Shown in pieces: positions 1-6,291 of a stretch of 12,130 nucleotides of DNA (the stretch's first letter is position 1; each line of letters begins with the position of its first letter). Origin of the DNA: Methyloligella sp. (lineage in GTDB: Bacteria > Pseudomonadota > Alphaproteobacteria > Rhizobiales > JALUTE01). A program made the translations under genes and the position numbers. The stretch covers positions 1-12,130 of the forward strand of contig JALUTE010000265.1 in the NCBI GenBank assembly GCA_027058255.1. The letters run 5' to 3'. Under the pieces are notes generated by a model. That model worked only from the letters and a program-made list of their open reading frames with translations. It was not told where the DNA came from and ran no database searches.

Positions 1-455
1 CCCTGGCACGGCTGGTCAAGGGGCGGCGGGTGACATGCCGGGTGCGGGGTGCCGATGCGGCGGGCAGAGGGCTCGGCGTATGCTGGGTGGGGGGATTGGA
101 CCTTGCCGCGACGCTGCTGCGTGGTGGCCTGGGCTGGGCGCGCGGGCAGGAGACTATCTCCGGCGAGGACTATGGCGCCATCGAACGCGAGGCCCGCAAG
201 CAGCGCATCGGCATATGGCGGGGCAAGCCCCTGCCGCCCTGGACCTATCGGGAGGAGGCGTGGCAGGCGGCCCGCACGCGGGCGCCCGAAGGTTGCGCCA
301 TCAAGGGCCATGTCTCGGCGCGCGGGCGGTTTTATGTTCCGCCATGGTCTCCCGCCTATGGGCGTGTGCGTGTCCGGGAAAGGAGGGGCGGGCGCTGGTT
401 CTGCAGCGAGCGGGAGGCGCTCGCCGCCGGATGGCGGCCGCATCCATGGAAATGA
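1..455 (+). CDS. Staphylococcal nuclease-like (thermonuclease family) protein, 5' partial
   Basis: The gene is open at the window's left edge (first full codon at base 3), so the true start and N-terminus are missing. About 150 residues remain, ending at TGA 453-455. The visible part matches the second half of an SNase domain: a strand with valine-rich CRVRG, the D-x-x-GR turn (DAAGRGLG), then LDLAATLLRGGLGWA and the helix ending EREARKQRIGIWRG. The GR of that turn lies where the family carries its second catalytic arginine. After PPWTYREE comes a C-terminal extension containing GCAIKGHVS and WFCSEREALAAGWR. This tail is typical of thermonuclease-family proteins in alphaproteobacteria. The protein is probably secreted or periplasmic and degrades nucleic acid, but the signal peptide and first active-site residues cannot be seen. 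It is convergent with the nir block and probably unrelated to denitrification. Confidence 0.72.
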   Translation, partial: LARLVKGRRVTCRVRGADAAGRGLGVCWVGGLDLAATLLRGGLGWARGQETISGEDYGAIEREARKQRIGIWRGKPLPPWTYREEAWQAARTRAPEGCAIKGHVSARGRFYVPPWSPAYGRVRVRERRGGRWFCSEREALAAGWRPHPWK

Positions 456-456
456 T

Positions 457-476
457 GCACCGACGGCGCGCGGTGC
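457..476. terminator. Possible hairpin between convergent genes
   Basis: GCACCG (457-462) and CGGTGC (471-476) form a 6-bp stem with an 8-base loop. It lies in the 45-base gap between two convergent stop codons, where a bidirectional terminator would be expected. No clear T-tract follows on either strand, so this is weak. Confidence 0.25.
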
Positions 477-500
477 GCCGCCTCGTCGGGACATGGGGCC

Positions 501-953
501 TCAGGGCGTGACGATCACCTTGCCCGTCATGCCCTCCTCCTTGCCGTGGGGGCCGCATAGATAGGGGTACTCGCCGGGCGGCACGTCGTAGGTGATCTCC
601 CAGCTCTCCTCGGGAAAGAGGCGATCGGATTCCTCCTTGCCCGCCTCCTTCAGCCAGACGCTGTGGCTGGTGCGCTTGTCGACATTCACCCAGCGCACGG
701 TGGTGCCGCGCTTCACGGTCAGCACGGTCGGGCAGAAGGTGTATTTGTACATCGTCACGATGACCACCGGCTCGGCCGAGGAGGGCTTGCCGAAGAGCTC
801 CTGATAGCGCTTCTCCGCCTTGGCGCAGATTCTCTCTCTCTCCGCCTCGTCGCTGGTGGCGAAGGTCGGACCGGGGGACAGAGCGGCGCCGAGGACGAGA
901 GCCAGGGTGAGAAGAGGAGGAGCGAGCCTGTGCACAACGATCGATCGTCTCAT
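501..953 (-). CDS. Periplasmic cupredoxin (plastocyanin-like type 1 copper protein), nir-associated
   Basis: This 150-residue protein has a signal peptide (MRRS, then a hydrophobic run to about residue 32, likely cleavage after TFA). A short charged helix follows (about 36-52, with Cys43), then one cupredoxin domain (about 62-150). Candidate type 1 copper ligands are His97 in the SHSV motif, Cys133 and His136 in YLCGPHG, and Met142. The spacing is C-x2-H-x5-M, one residue longer than the usual plastocyanin/pseudoazurin C-x2-H-x4-M loop. Extra cysteines at 43 and 74 could form a disulphide. The start at 953 is supported by AGAGGA at 961-966 with 7-nt spacing. It lies 113 bp downstream of the nirT-like gene on the same strand, behind a strong hairpin. 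Pseudoazurin and azurin are known donors to nitrite reductases, so a role as electron shuttle to NirS is a reasonable inference, not shown. Confidence 0.85.
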   Translation of the reverse strand: MRRSIVVHRLAPPLLTLALVLGAALSPGPTFATSDEAERERICAKAEKRYQELFGKPSSAEPVVIVTMYKYTFCPTVLTVKRGTTVRWVNVDKRTSHSVWLKEAGKEESDRLFPEESWEITYDVPPGEYPYLCGPHGKEEGMTGKVIVTP

Positions 954-960
954 CGGGGCA

Positions 961-966
961 TCCTCT
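961..966 (-). promoter_or_regulatory. Ribosome binding site of the cupredoxin gene
   Basis: On the minus strand this reads AGAGGA, seven bases before ATG at 953. It starts only ten bases after the long hairpin at 976-1018 ends, so hairpin folding could influence ribosome access. Confidence 0.6.
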
Positions 967-975
967 TTTCTTGCA

Positions 976-1018
976 GAAGGGTGCTATCGGCACTGTGTGC
1001 CCTGATAGCGCATCCTTC
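976..1018. repeat. Long imperfect inverted repeat (hairpin) in front of the cupredoxin gene
   Basis: Nested pairing covers nearly all 43 bases: GAAGGGT (976-982) with ATCCTTC (1012-1018, one G-T wobble), GCTATC (983-988) with GATAGC (1004-1009), and GGCAC (989-993) with GTGCC (997-1001) around a TGT loop. Two 2-base bulges interrupt one arm (CT 1002-1003, GC 1010-1011). No T-run follows on either strand, so a simple intrinsic terminator is not indicated. It lies in the 113-bp gap between the nirT-like stop and the cupredoxin start. It could be an mRNA-stabilising or processing element. Confidence 0.6.
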
Positions 1019-1066
1019 GGTCAATCTGAAGGCGCGATGCTCTCCCGAGGGGCTTCGTTTCTCCCA

Positions 1067-2902
1067 TCACCTCTTCACGACATTGATCTCCGCCTTGGGG
1101 TCGTCGAGGGCCAGGCGAAACTCGAGCGAGACATGGTGGAAACGCGCGCTCGTGTAGTCGTCGTGGATCGCGAAGCCGACCGTATAGGTCTTGCCTGGCT
1201 CTATGGAGACGTCGCCGGGCTTGTCCGATTTGAGGGGCCGGGCGAGCACGACCGTCCACCTGTCGCCGTCGCGCCCCCCGGAGGCGCGGAGCGGCACGCC
1301 ACCCTTCATGACCCGCTCGGCGAGGACATGGCCATTTTGCGCGGGCTCGCCGGAGCGCCAGCGCAGGAGATCCATGAACGTGCCCGCCTTGAAGAGCGCG
1401 TCCAGCTCCTCCTGCGCCTTGAGCTTGCTCCAGCCGCCACGCTTCTTGCCGCGCCGACCCTTGATCTCCATGCGGGTGCGCGATTCGGCCAGATATTTAG
1501 TGATGCCCGCGTCGACATCGAGCCGGCCCGCGACATCGCCCGCCGCCGCTATGGCGGCCGCGTCCGGGTGGTGGGGCATGGTGCGCGCATCGTGATGGCA
1601 GGTGACCCAGCAACCGGCCTGCTCCACCTTGTCGATGCCATTGCCCGCAATCATCATGGCGAGCTTCACCTCGTTCTCGGGGTCCATCTTGCCGCCCTTC
1701 ACGAAGGGGGCGGGGGTGTGTGGCGCCGCCGGCCATCGAAAGCGCATGAAGAGGGTCTTGCCATCGTGCGCCGCCTGCACCTGCATGGTGATGGCGGCCC
1801 GCTTTCCGGGGATGGGCGTCGGCTCGACCTTCTTGCCCGAGACGATCTTCGCGCCCATGTCGGCCACTTCCTTGGCATGGCACTCCGCGCAGCGGTCGCC
1901 GATCTTGAGGAAGGCACGGGCGCCGCCATGGTCCTTGCCGGTCTGGACCCATTCATAGGAGGCCTGGCCCGGATAGAACAGCGTGATGGTCTTGGCCTCG
2001 ATGCCCGACCAATCGATGCCCATGGTGCTCGCCGCGCGTGCGGTCTTGGACGGTGCGTCCCCTGCCTTGCCCGATGGCCGGGCTCGCGAAGCGCCGGCCT
2101 TCGCGGCCGCCACCGCCTTGATGACCGCCTGCTCGATTCGCGCCTTGATTCGCGCCTCCTCGGCCTCGGCCTTCGCCTTGGCCTTGGCCGCCCGCTCGGC
2201 CTCCTCGGCCTCGGCCCGCTTCAGCCCGTCGAGGAACATTTTCGGTACCGCGCGGACATAGGCCGGATCGGGCTTCTCAAGCGCCTCGAGCTCCTCCTCG
2301 GACAATTGGTCGCGCACATTCTTGTGGGCGATGCCCTTGTGGCAGTCGATGCAGGTCTGGCCGGTCTGGAAAGCGTTCAAGTGCTGCTTGCGCGCGCGCG
2401 GGCGCTGATGCATCGGGTCCATGGAATGGAAATCATGGCAGTTGCGGCACTCGCGGCTGTCCGTGGCCTTCATCGCGGCCCATACCCTTTTCGCCAGTTC
2501 CAGACGCTTGGCCTCGAACTTCTCCTTGGTGTCGATCGAGCCGGTGAGCTTGTAGTAGAGCTCGCGCGTCGCCTGGATCTTGCGCACAAACTTGTGTACC
2601 CAGGGATCGGGGACATGGCAGTCCGAGCATATCGCTCGAACACCGGTGCGGTTCTGATAGTGGATGGTGCTCTTGTACTCTTGAAAGACGGTGTCCCGCA
2701 TCTCATGGCAGGAGATGCAGAAGGAGAGCGTATTGGTGGCCTCCATGGCGGTGTTGAAGCCACCCCAGAAGATGATCCCGAGGACGAAGAAGACGGCACC
2801 ACCCAGGAGGGGAACGCCCCAGAGCGTCCATCGTCTCCAGTCGCGACGGCTGCGGCTCGATCGCATGTCGTTCTCATTGGGGGATGACGTTCCGACCGGC
2901 AT
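1067..2902 (-). CDS. NapC/NirT-type membrane cytochrome c fused to a C-terminal haem-binding (EB_dh-like) domain
   Basis: This 611-residue protein is far longer than a usual tetrahaem NirT/NapC (about 200). One N-terminal membrane anchor (about 25-48) is followed by four CXXCH haem sites at C62-H66, C92-H96, C152-H156 and C184-H188, the layout of quinol-oxidising NapC/NirT cytochromes. A charged Ala/Lys/Glu-rich linker (about 227-270) leads to a second module (about 297-611) with CAECH at 338-342 and an unusual CWVTCH at 431-436. Its style (QAG-C, HHDARTMPHH, closing GKTYTVGFAIHDDY) resembles the cytochrome c-552/ethylbenzene dehydrogenase-like haem-binding family; this domain name is from recall. 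The start at 2902 is supported by AGGAGG at 2910-2915 with 7-nt spacing. It follows nirS on the same strand after 199 bp, with an NnrR-like box in between. It probably feeds quinol electrons to periplasmic NirS; whether the extension carries electrons onward is inference. Confidence 0.88.
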   Translation of the reverse strand: MPVGTSSPNENDMRSSRSRRDWRRWTLWGVPLLGGAVFFVLGIIFWGGFNTAMEATNTLSFCISCHEMRDTVFQEYKSTIHYQNRTGVRAICSDCHVPDPWVHKFVRKIQATRELYYKLTGSIDTKEKFEAKRLELAKRVWAAMKATDSRECRNCHDFHSMDPMHQRPRARKQHLNAFQTGQTCIDCHKGIAHKNVRDQLSEEELEALEKPDPAYVRAVPKMFLDGLKRAEAEEAERAAKAKAKAEAEEARIKARIEQAVIKAVAAAKAGASRARPSGKAGDAPSKTARAASTMGIDWSGIEAKTITLFYPGQASYEWVQTGKDHGGARAFLKIGDRCAECHAKEVADMGAKIVSGKKVEPTPIPGKRAAITMQVQAAHDGKTLFMRFRWPAAPHTPAPFVKGGKMDPENEVKLAMMIAGNGIDKVEQAGCWVTCHHDARTMPHHPDAAAIAAAGDVAGRLDVDAGITKYLAESRTRMEIKGRRGKKRGGWSKLKAQEELDALFKAGTFMDLLRWRSGEPAQNGHVLAERVMKGGVPLRASGGRDGDRWTVVLARPLKSDKPGDVSIEPGKTYTVGFAIHDDYTSARFHHVSLEFRLALDDPKAEINVVKR

Positions 2903-2909
2903 GGGATCG

Positions 2910-2915
2910 CCTCCT
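2910..2915 (-). promoter_or_regulatory. Strong ribosome binding site of the nirT-like gene
   Basis: A perfect AGGAGG on the minus strand lies seven bases before ATG at 2902. It decides this start over the in-frame ATG twelve codons further in. Confidence 0.75.
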
Positions 2916-2967
2916 CGAAGATGCCCGGGCGATTGGCTCGGCAGGCTGCACGCATCTCTCTGATTGA

Positions 2968-2981
2968 TTGACTCTGGTCGA
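2968..2981 (-). promoter_or_regulatory. Probable FNR/Dnr/NnrR-type box upstream of the nirT-like gene
   Basis: The plus strand reads TTGAC-TCTG-GTCGA, one mismatch from the TTGAC-N4-GTCAA dyad seen at nirS. Its centre is 72.5 nt from the nirT-like start codon, almost the same distance as at nirS (73.5). It sits inside a wider dyad, CTCTGA (2958-2963) and TCAGAG (2987-2992). No convincing -10 hexamer is visible where it would be expected if the box were centred at -41.5. The nirT-like gene may thus have its own anaerobic/NO-responsive promoter besides read-through from nirS. Confidence 0.5.
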
Positions 2982-3015
2982 TTGGCTCAGAGGGAAACTG
3001 GCAACGGGACAGCTC

Positions 3016-3033
3016 GCGGCCAAAGCTGGCCGC
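3016..3033. repeat. Short perfect hairpin in the nirS-nirT spacer
   Basis: GCGGCCA (3016-3022) and TGGCCGC (3027-3033) form a perfect 7-bp stem with the loop AAGC. It lies between the nirS terminator-like stem and the nirT-like promoter region. No T-tract follows on either strand. Confidence 0.45.
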
Positions 3034-3053
3034 CCCGCGCTATTGGTGGAAGA

Positions 3054-3088
3054 CGGCGGGCGAGAGGGACGAGGACCTCCGCCCGCCG
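3054..3088 (-). terminator. Terminator-like stem-loop downstream of nirS
   Basis: CGGCGGGCG (3054-3062) pairs with CGCCCGCCG (3080-3088) in a perfect 9-bp stem, and an inner GAGG/CCTC pair (3064-3067 with 3076-3079) extends it. It begins 14 bases past the nirS stop. On the minus strand the stem is followed by TCTTCC, a weak pyrimidine tract. It may end most nirS transcripts or protect their 3' end; read-through into the nirT-like gene remains possible. Confidence 0.5.
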
Positions 3089-3101
3089 CCGGCCGGCTCG
3101 A

Positions 3102-4733
3102 TCACGTGACGTGATTGACCCGGTTGTAGACGTTGAACTTGCCGGTCGGCGTGGTCAGGCCCTTGATGCGCGTCTTCTCCTTGAGGGTCTTGGCATCATA
3201 GACCACGATCTCGCCGGTGGCCTTCTTGTTCTCCTTGCGGTTCCACACGGAGACCCAGAACTCGCTGCCGTCAGCGTTGAACTCGATATGGACGGCGACC
3301 TTGCCCGGATCCTCGGTGACGCGGATGGTCTTGACGATCTTGCGCGTGCTCTTGTCGAGGACCTGGATCGACTGCTGCACCTCGGGCTCGGGATGCTTGG
3401 TCTGATCCGCGATCACATAGGGTGAGTTCGGGTGGGTGCGGATGAACACGCCCGGCCCGTCGGTCTCAACCGAGTAGCACACCTTCCAGGCCTGGTCCGG
3501 ATGGCCGGCCGGGTCGTTGCCCCAGGTCGTGATCTTGCCCTCGCCGAGATAGACCGTGCCGCCCACGGGGCCGCATTTTTGGTCGACCCAGTTGGCGCCG
3601 GGCCCCGGATGAGGCTTCTTGCCGACCGGGATGATCGCCTCGAGCTTGCGATCCTTGGTGTCGATCACGACCATCTTGTTGGACGCATTGGCCGCGATCT
3701 GGAAGTACCGCCCCGTCGGATCGAAAAAGCCGTCATGCAGATACTTGGCGCTATCGATCTTGACGATGTCGAGGTTATTTAGGTCGGAGTAGTCCACCTG
3801 CCACATCTGGCCGAGCTCCTTGGCCGAGATGAGGAAGGTCGGAGCGTTCGGCGTGGTGTAGACCGCGGCGACGCGCGACTCGTTGACGAACTCGCCATCC
3901 ACGTTCACGCCCCGCGTCGAGACGACCTTGAGCGGCATCATCGTCTTGGCATCGACGATGACGAAATGGGGCGGCCAGTAGCCACCGCCGACGACGTATT
4001 TGCCATCGCCCGAGACGGTGACGTCGCGGGCGTCATAGGCGATCTGGGTCTCGGCGACCAGCATCTTGCCGGGCTTCTGCCACAGGTCGATCTTGTTCAG
4101 CTTGCCATCGCGGCCCATGGTGTACCAGAAGCGCCCGACATCCTTGGCATTCTGGACGTTGTGGTGCTCGGTCGCCTTGATGACATGCACCGCATAGCCG
4201 GTGTTGATATGGGTGACGATCTTCTTGGTGTCGCCGTCGATGATGGCGACCTTTCCGGCGTCACGCTCGATGACCACGAAGAAGTTCTGCCAGTTCAGCC
4301 CGTGCAGCGGCTTGGAGGGATAATCCTCGGGCTTCACATAGACCTTGGTGCGCTTGCGCATCATCGCCAGCGACATCTCCGGTGGAACCGGCGGCTCCAT
4401 CTGGATGTAGGTCGCCAAGAGCGATATCTCCTCCTTGGTGAAGATATCGTCGAAGTTGTTCATGCCGCCCTCGGTGCCGAGCGTGATGATCTTCTCGAGG
4501 CGTTTCTGTCCGAGCTTGCGCGTCGCTTTGGGCTCGAGATTCTTACCCGTGGCACCTTTGCGCAGCACGCCGTGACATCCTGCGCAGCGTTGGAAGTAGA
4601 GGGTCTTGGCCTTCTCGAAGGCCTCCGGGGAAAGGGTCGGCTCCTCGGCCGCCGCGATTGTCGTCGCGCCACCGACCAGGGCGGCACTCATCGCCAGCCC
4701 CAGCACCGAGCCGCTGAGCACAAATCTCTTCAT
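3102..4733 (-). CDS. nirS: Cytochrome cd1 nitrite reductase (NO-forming)
   Basis: NirS reduces nitrite to nitric oxide in the periplasm. The 543-residue product has a signal peptide (hydrophobic to about residue 28, likely cleavage near AAAEE), then a cytochrome c domain with CAGCH at 50-54 (FQRCAGCHGVLRKGATGK, near-identical to known NirS) and a probable haem c ligand Met91. The eight-bladed d1 propeller follows: proximal d1 ligand His183 (GYAVHV), and the two active-site histidines His333 (YLHDGFFD) and His375 (GKKPHPGPGAN). YWPPHF, VSTRG and the C-terminal TTPTGKFNVYN are further family hallmarks. All key residues needed for activity are present, which argues for NirS rather than NirF or NirN. 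Two extra cysteines (387, 419) lie in the propeller. The start at 4733 has AAGGGG (4741-4746) with 7-nt spacing. An NnrR-type box lies 73.5 nt upstream. No haem d1 biosynthesis genes lie beside it. Confidence 0.97.
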   Translation of the reverse strand: MKRFVLSGSVLGLAMSAALVGGATTIAAAEEPTLSPEAFEKAKTLYFQRCAGCHGVLRKGATGKNLEPKATRKLGQKRLEKIITLGTEGGMNNFDDIFTKEEISLLATYIQMEPPVPPEMSLAMMRKRTKVYVKPEDYPSKPLHGLNWQNFFVVIERDAGKVAIIDGDTKKIVTHINTGYAVHVIKATEHHNVQNAKDVGRFWYTMGRDGKLNKIDLWQKPGKMLVAETQIAYDARDVTVSGDGKYVVGGGYWPPHFVIVDAKTMMPLKVVSTRGVNVDGEFVNESRVAAVYTTPNAPTFLISAKELGQMWQVDYSDLNNLDIVKIDSAKYLHDGFFDPTGRYFQIAANASNKMVVIDTKDRKLEAIIPVGKKPHPGPGANWVDQKCGPVGGTVYLGEGKITTWGNDPAGHPDQAWKVCYSVETDGPGVFIRTHPNSPYVIADQTKHPEPEVQQSIQVLDKSTRKIVKTIRVTEDPGKVAVHIEFNADGSEFWVSVWNRKENKKATGEIVVYDAKTLKEKTRIKGLTTPTGKFNVYNRVNHVT

Positions 4734-4770
4734 GGCGGGTCCCCTTGCTTAGGATGTGAATGACCCGGGC

Positions 4771-4776
4771 ACTCTA
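4771..4776 (-). promoter_or_regulatory. Candidate -10 element of the nirS promoter
   Basis: The minus strand reads TAGAGT, 4 of 6 matches to TATAAT. Its centre is 33 bases downstream of the NnrR-type box centre, as expected for a class II FNR-family promoter with the activator centred near -41.5. This predicts transcription from about 4765, giving a leader of about 32 nt. Confidence 0.45.
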
Positions 4777-4799
4777 AGACCCAGCTCGCGACCGCCACC

Positions 4800-4813
4800 T
4801 TGACATTGGTCAA
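4800..4813. promoter_or_regulatory. Perfect FNR/Dnr/NnrR-type operator between nirS and nnrS
   Basis: The sequence TTGACATTGGTCAA is a perfect TTGAC-N4-GTCAA dyad, matching the consensus of CRP/FNR-family NO or oxygen regulators that drive nir and nor genes. Its centre is 73.5 nt from the nirS start. It is the best site in the 177-bp divergent spacer and, being symmetric, could also serve nnrS, although only a poor -10 match (CATCTT, 4836-4841) is seen on that side. Which regulator binds cannot be told from the site alone. Confidence 0.75.
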
Positions 4814-4897
4814 GCGCCAGGCCAGGCCTTTTTCTCATCTTGAGCAGGATGGTGGACTGGGGGGTAATGCGATCGAGAGCGGTGCGGGGCGGTAAGC

Positions 4898-4904
4898 AGG
4901 GGAG
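4898..4904 (+). promoter_or_regulatory. Ribosome binding site deciding the nnrS start
   Basis: AGGGGAG lies six bases before ATG at 4911. The alternative in-frame ATG at 4971 has no comparable site, so the 4911 start is preferred although it adds a 20-residue polar leader before the first membrane segment. Confidence 0.6.
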
Positions 4905-4910
4905 AGCGAG

Positions 4911-6185
4911 ATGAACAGGGAGTCCAGGGGGGCGCAATCAGGCGATCCGGAAAACGGTTGGGGCACGCAAATGGAGCGCATTCCCCTTCTCACGGTGGGG
5001 TTTCGCCCCTTCTTCCTCGCGGCCGGCCTTTACGCCGCCCTGCCCATGATCGCCTGGCTGGCCTGGATCGCCATCCATGAGGCCGGCGGCATGGTCGTCG
5101 CGACCACCATCTCCATGCCCCCGCATGTCTGGCATGCCCATGAGATGGTGTTCGGCTTCGCCTCGGCCGCCATGGCGGGTTTTCTGCTCACCGCCGTGCC
5201 CAACTGGACCGGCGCGCCGCGCCTCAAGGGGCGCGCGCTCGCCGCCCTCGTCGCATTGTGGGCGGCAGGGCGGCTCGCCATGTGGGTCTCGGCCTGGACG
5301 CCCGCCCTCGTGGTGGCGGCGGTGGATCTGGCGTTTCTGCCGGTGCTCGGCATCGTGCTGGCCCGCCAGCTTGCGCGCGACCCGGCGCCGCGCAATGTGG
5401 TGCTTCTGTCCTTGCTGGCCGTGCTTGCGGGCGCCAACCTCGTCTTTCACCTCGACCGGCTGGGGCTGGTCGACGGCATCGCGGCCATGGCGGCGCGCAT
5501 CGGGCTTCTCACCTTCGCCTTGCTCATCGCCATGATCGGCGGCCGGGTGGTCCCCAATTTCACACGCAACGCCCTGATGCGGCGCGGGCTCACCGATGAT
5601 GCCGTTCTGCCGAGGAGCTTCGCGCCTCTCAATGCCGCGGCCATCGGTGGGGTTGCCCTTTATCTGCTCGCCAGCATGATCGCCGCCCCCGCCATGCTGC
5701 TCGGGCTGCTCGCCCTTGCCGCAGCGCTCGCAAATGGCGCCCGGATGTGGTTCTGGCAAGGTGCCCGCACCCTTGACGAGCCGATCGTCTGGGTCCTGCA
5801 TCTCGCCTATGGCTGGTTGGCGTTCGGCTTCGCCCTGGCGGCGATCGCGCATCTCACGGGGGCGATCGGCGTGATCGCGTCCATGCATGCCCTGGGCACG
5901 GGCGCCGTGGGCACCATGACGCTTGCCATCATGACCCGGGCCGCCCTGGGCCATACGGGCCGGCCTCTGGTGACGCCGCGCCCGGTGGTGCTGGCCTATG
6001 GGCTGGTCTCGCTCGCCGGGCTGTTGCGCGCGCTCGGCCCCGACCTCGCACCGGCTCTCTATAACGACATGTTGCTGGCGGCGGGCACCGCCTGGACCCT
6101 CGCCTTCGCGCTCTTCTCGGTGGTTTATTATCCCATCCTGACCGGCCCGCGCGTGCCGCCGCGTCGGCCCCGGCCGTCGGACTGA
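4911..6185 (+). CDS. nnrS: NnrS family haem/copper membrane protein
   Basis: This 424-residue, mostly hydrophobic protein has about twelve probable membrane helices, the usual size and shape of NnrS. Family motifs are clear: FRPFFLAAGLYA (31-42), the histidine cluster PPHVWHAHEMVFGF (70-83, His72, His75, His77), FLLTAVPNWTGAPRLKG (91-107), GGRVVPNFTRN (210-220), His297 in VLHLAYGW and SMHALGTGAVGTM (324-336). NnrS proteins bind haem and copper, are controlled by NO-responsive regulators and have been linked to resistance to NO stress; their chemistry is unsettled. It is divergent from nirS, sharing a perfect NnrR-type box, and is upstream of norC in the same direction with a 218-bp gap that has its own box. 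The C-terminus ends in a proline/arginine-rich tail. Identification is firm, exact function is not. Confidence 0.93.
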   Translation: MNRESRGAQSGDPENGWGTQMERIPLLTVGFRPFFLAAGLYAALPMIAWLAWIAIHEAGGMVVATTISMPPHVWHAHEMVFGFASAAMAGFLLTAVPNWTGAPRLKGRALAALVALWAAGRLAMWVSAWTPALVVAAVDLAFLPVLGIVLARQLARDPAPRNVVLLSLLAVLAGANLVFHLDRLGLVDGIAAMAARIGLLTFALLIAMIGGRVVPNFTRNALMRRGLTDDAVLPRSFAPLNAAAIGGVALYLLASMIAAPAMLLGLLALAAALANGARMWFWQGARTLDEPIVWVLHLAYGWLAFGFALAAIAHLTGAIGVIASMHALGTGAVGTMTLAIMTRAALGHTGRPLVTPRPVVLAYGLVSLAGLLRALGPDLAPALYNDMLLAAGTAWTLAFALFSVVYYPILTGPRVPPRRPRPSD

Positions 6186-6291
6186 CACCCCCCATGGCCC
6201 GGCAATGGCGCGCCGGTCGCGCACCTGCCCCGCTTCGCGCGGCATGGCTGGCGTCATGTCGCAGGCCCGCGCGCGCCGATCCCCGGCGGCC

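Noticed and set aside
1019..1024. TTGACC on the minus strand as a -35 box for the cupredoxin gene
   Set aside because: No -10 hexamer lies 16-18 bases downstream, and the region is occupied by the long hairpin. The hexamer alone is not enough.
971..2887. 638-codon open frame on the plus strand opposite the nirT-like gene
   Set aside because: It mirrors a gene with clear haem motifs, a strong ribosome site and a membrane anchor. High GC with biased third positions leaves few stops on the opposite strand. The product looks like no known family.
3966..4763. 265-codon plus-strand frame opposite nirS
   Set aside because: It lies opposite the conserved cytochrome c and d1 domains of nirS and has the composition of a shadow frame.
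4816..4835. GGCC-rich stretch followed by five T residues in the nirS-nnrS spacer, resembling a plus-strand terminator
   Set aside because: No stem with a workable loop can be drawn, and no plus-strand gene ends nearby. It is more likely ordinary promoter DNA.
6199..6216. CCGGC/GCCGG inverted repeat after nnrS as terminator
   Set aside because: It has only five base pairs with an eight-base loop in GC-rich DNA and no T-tract, so it is expected by chance.
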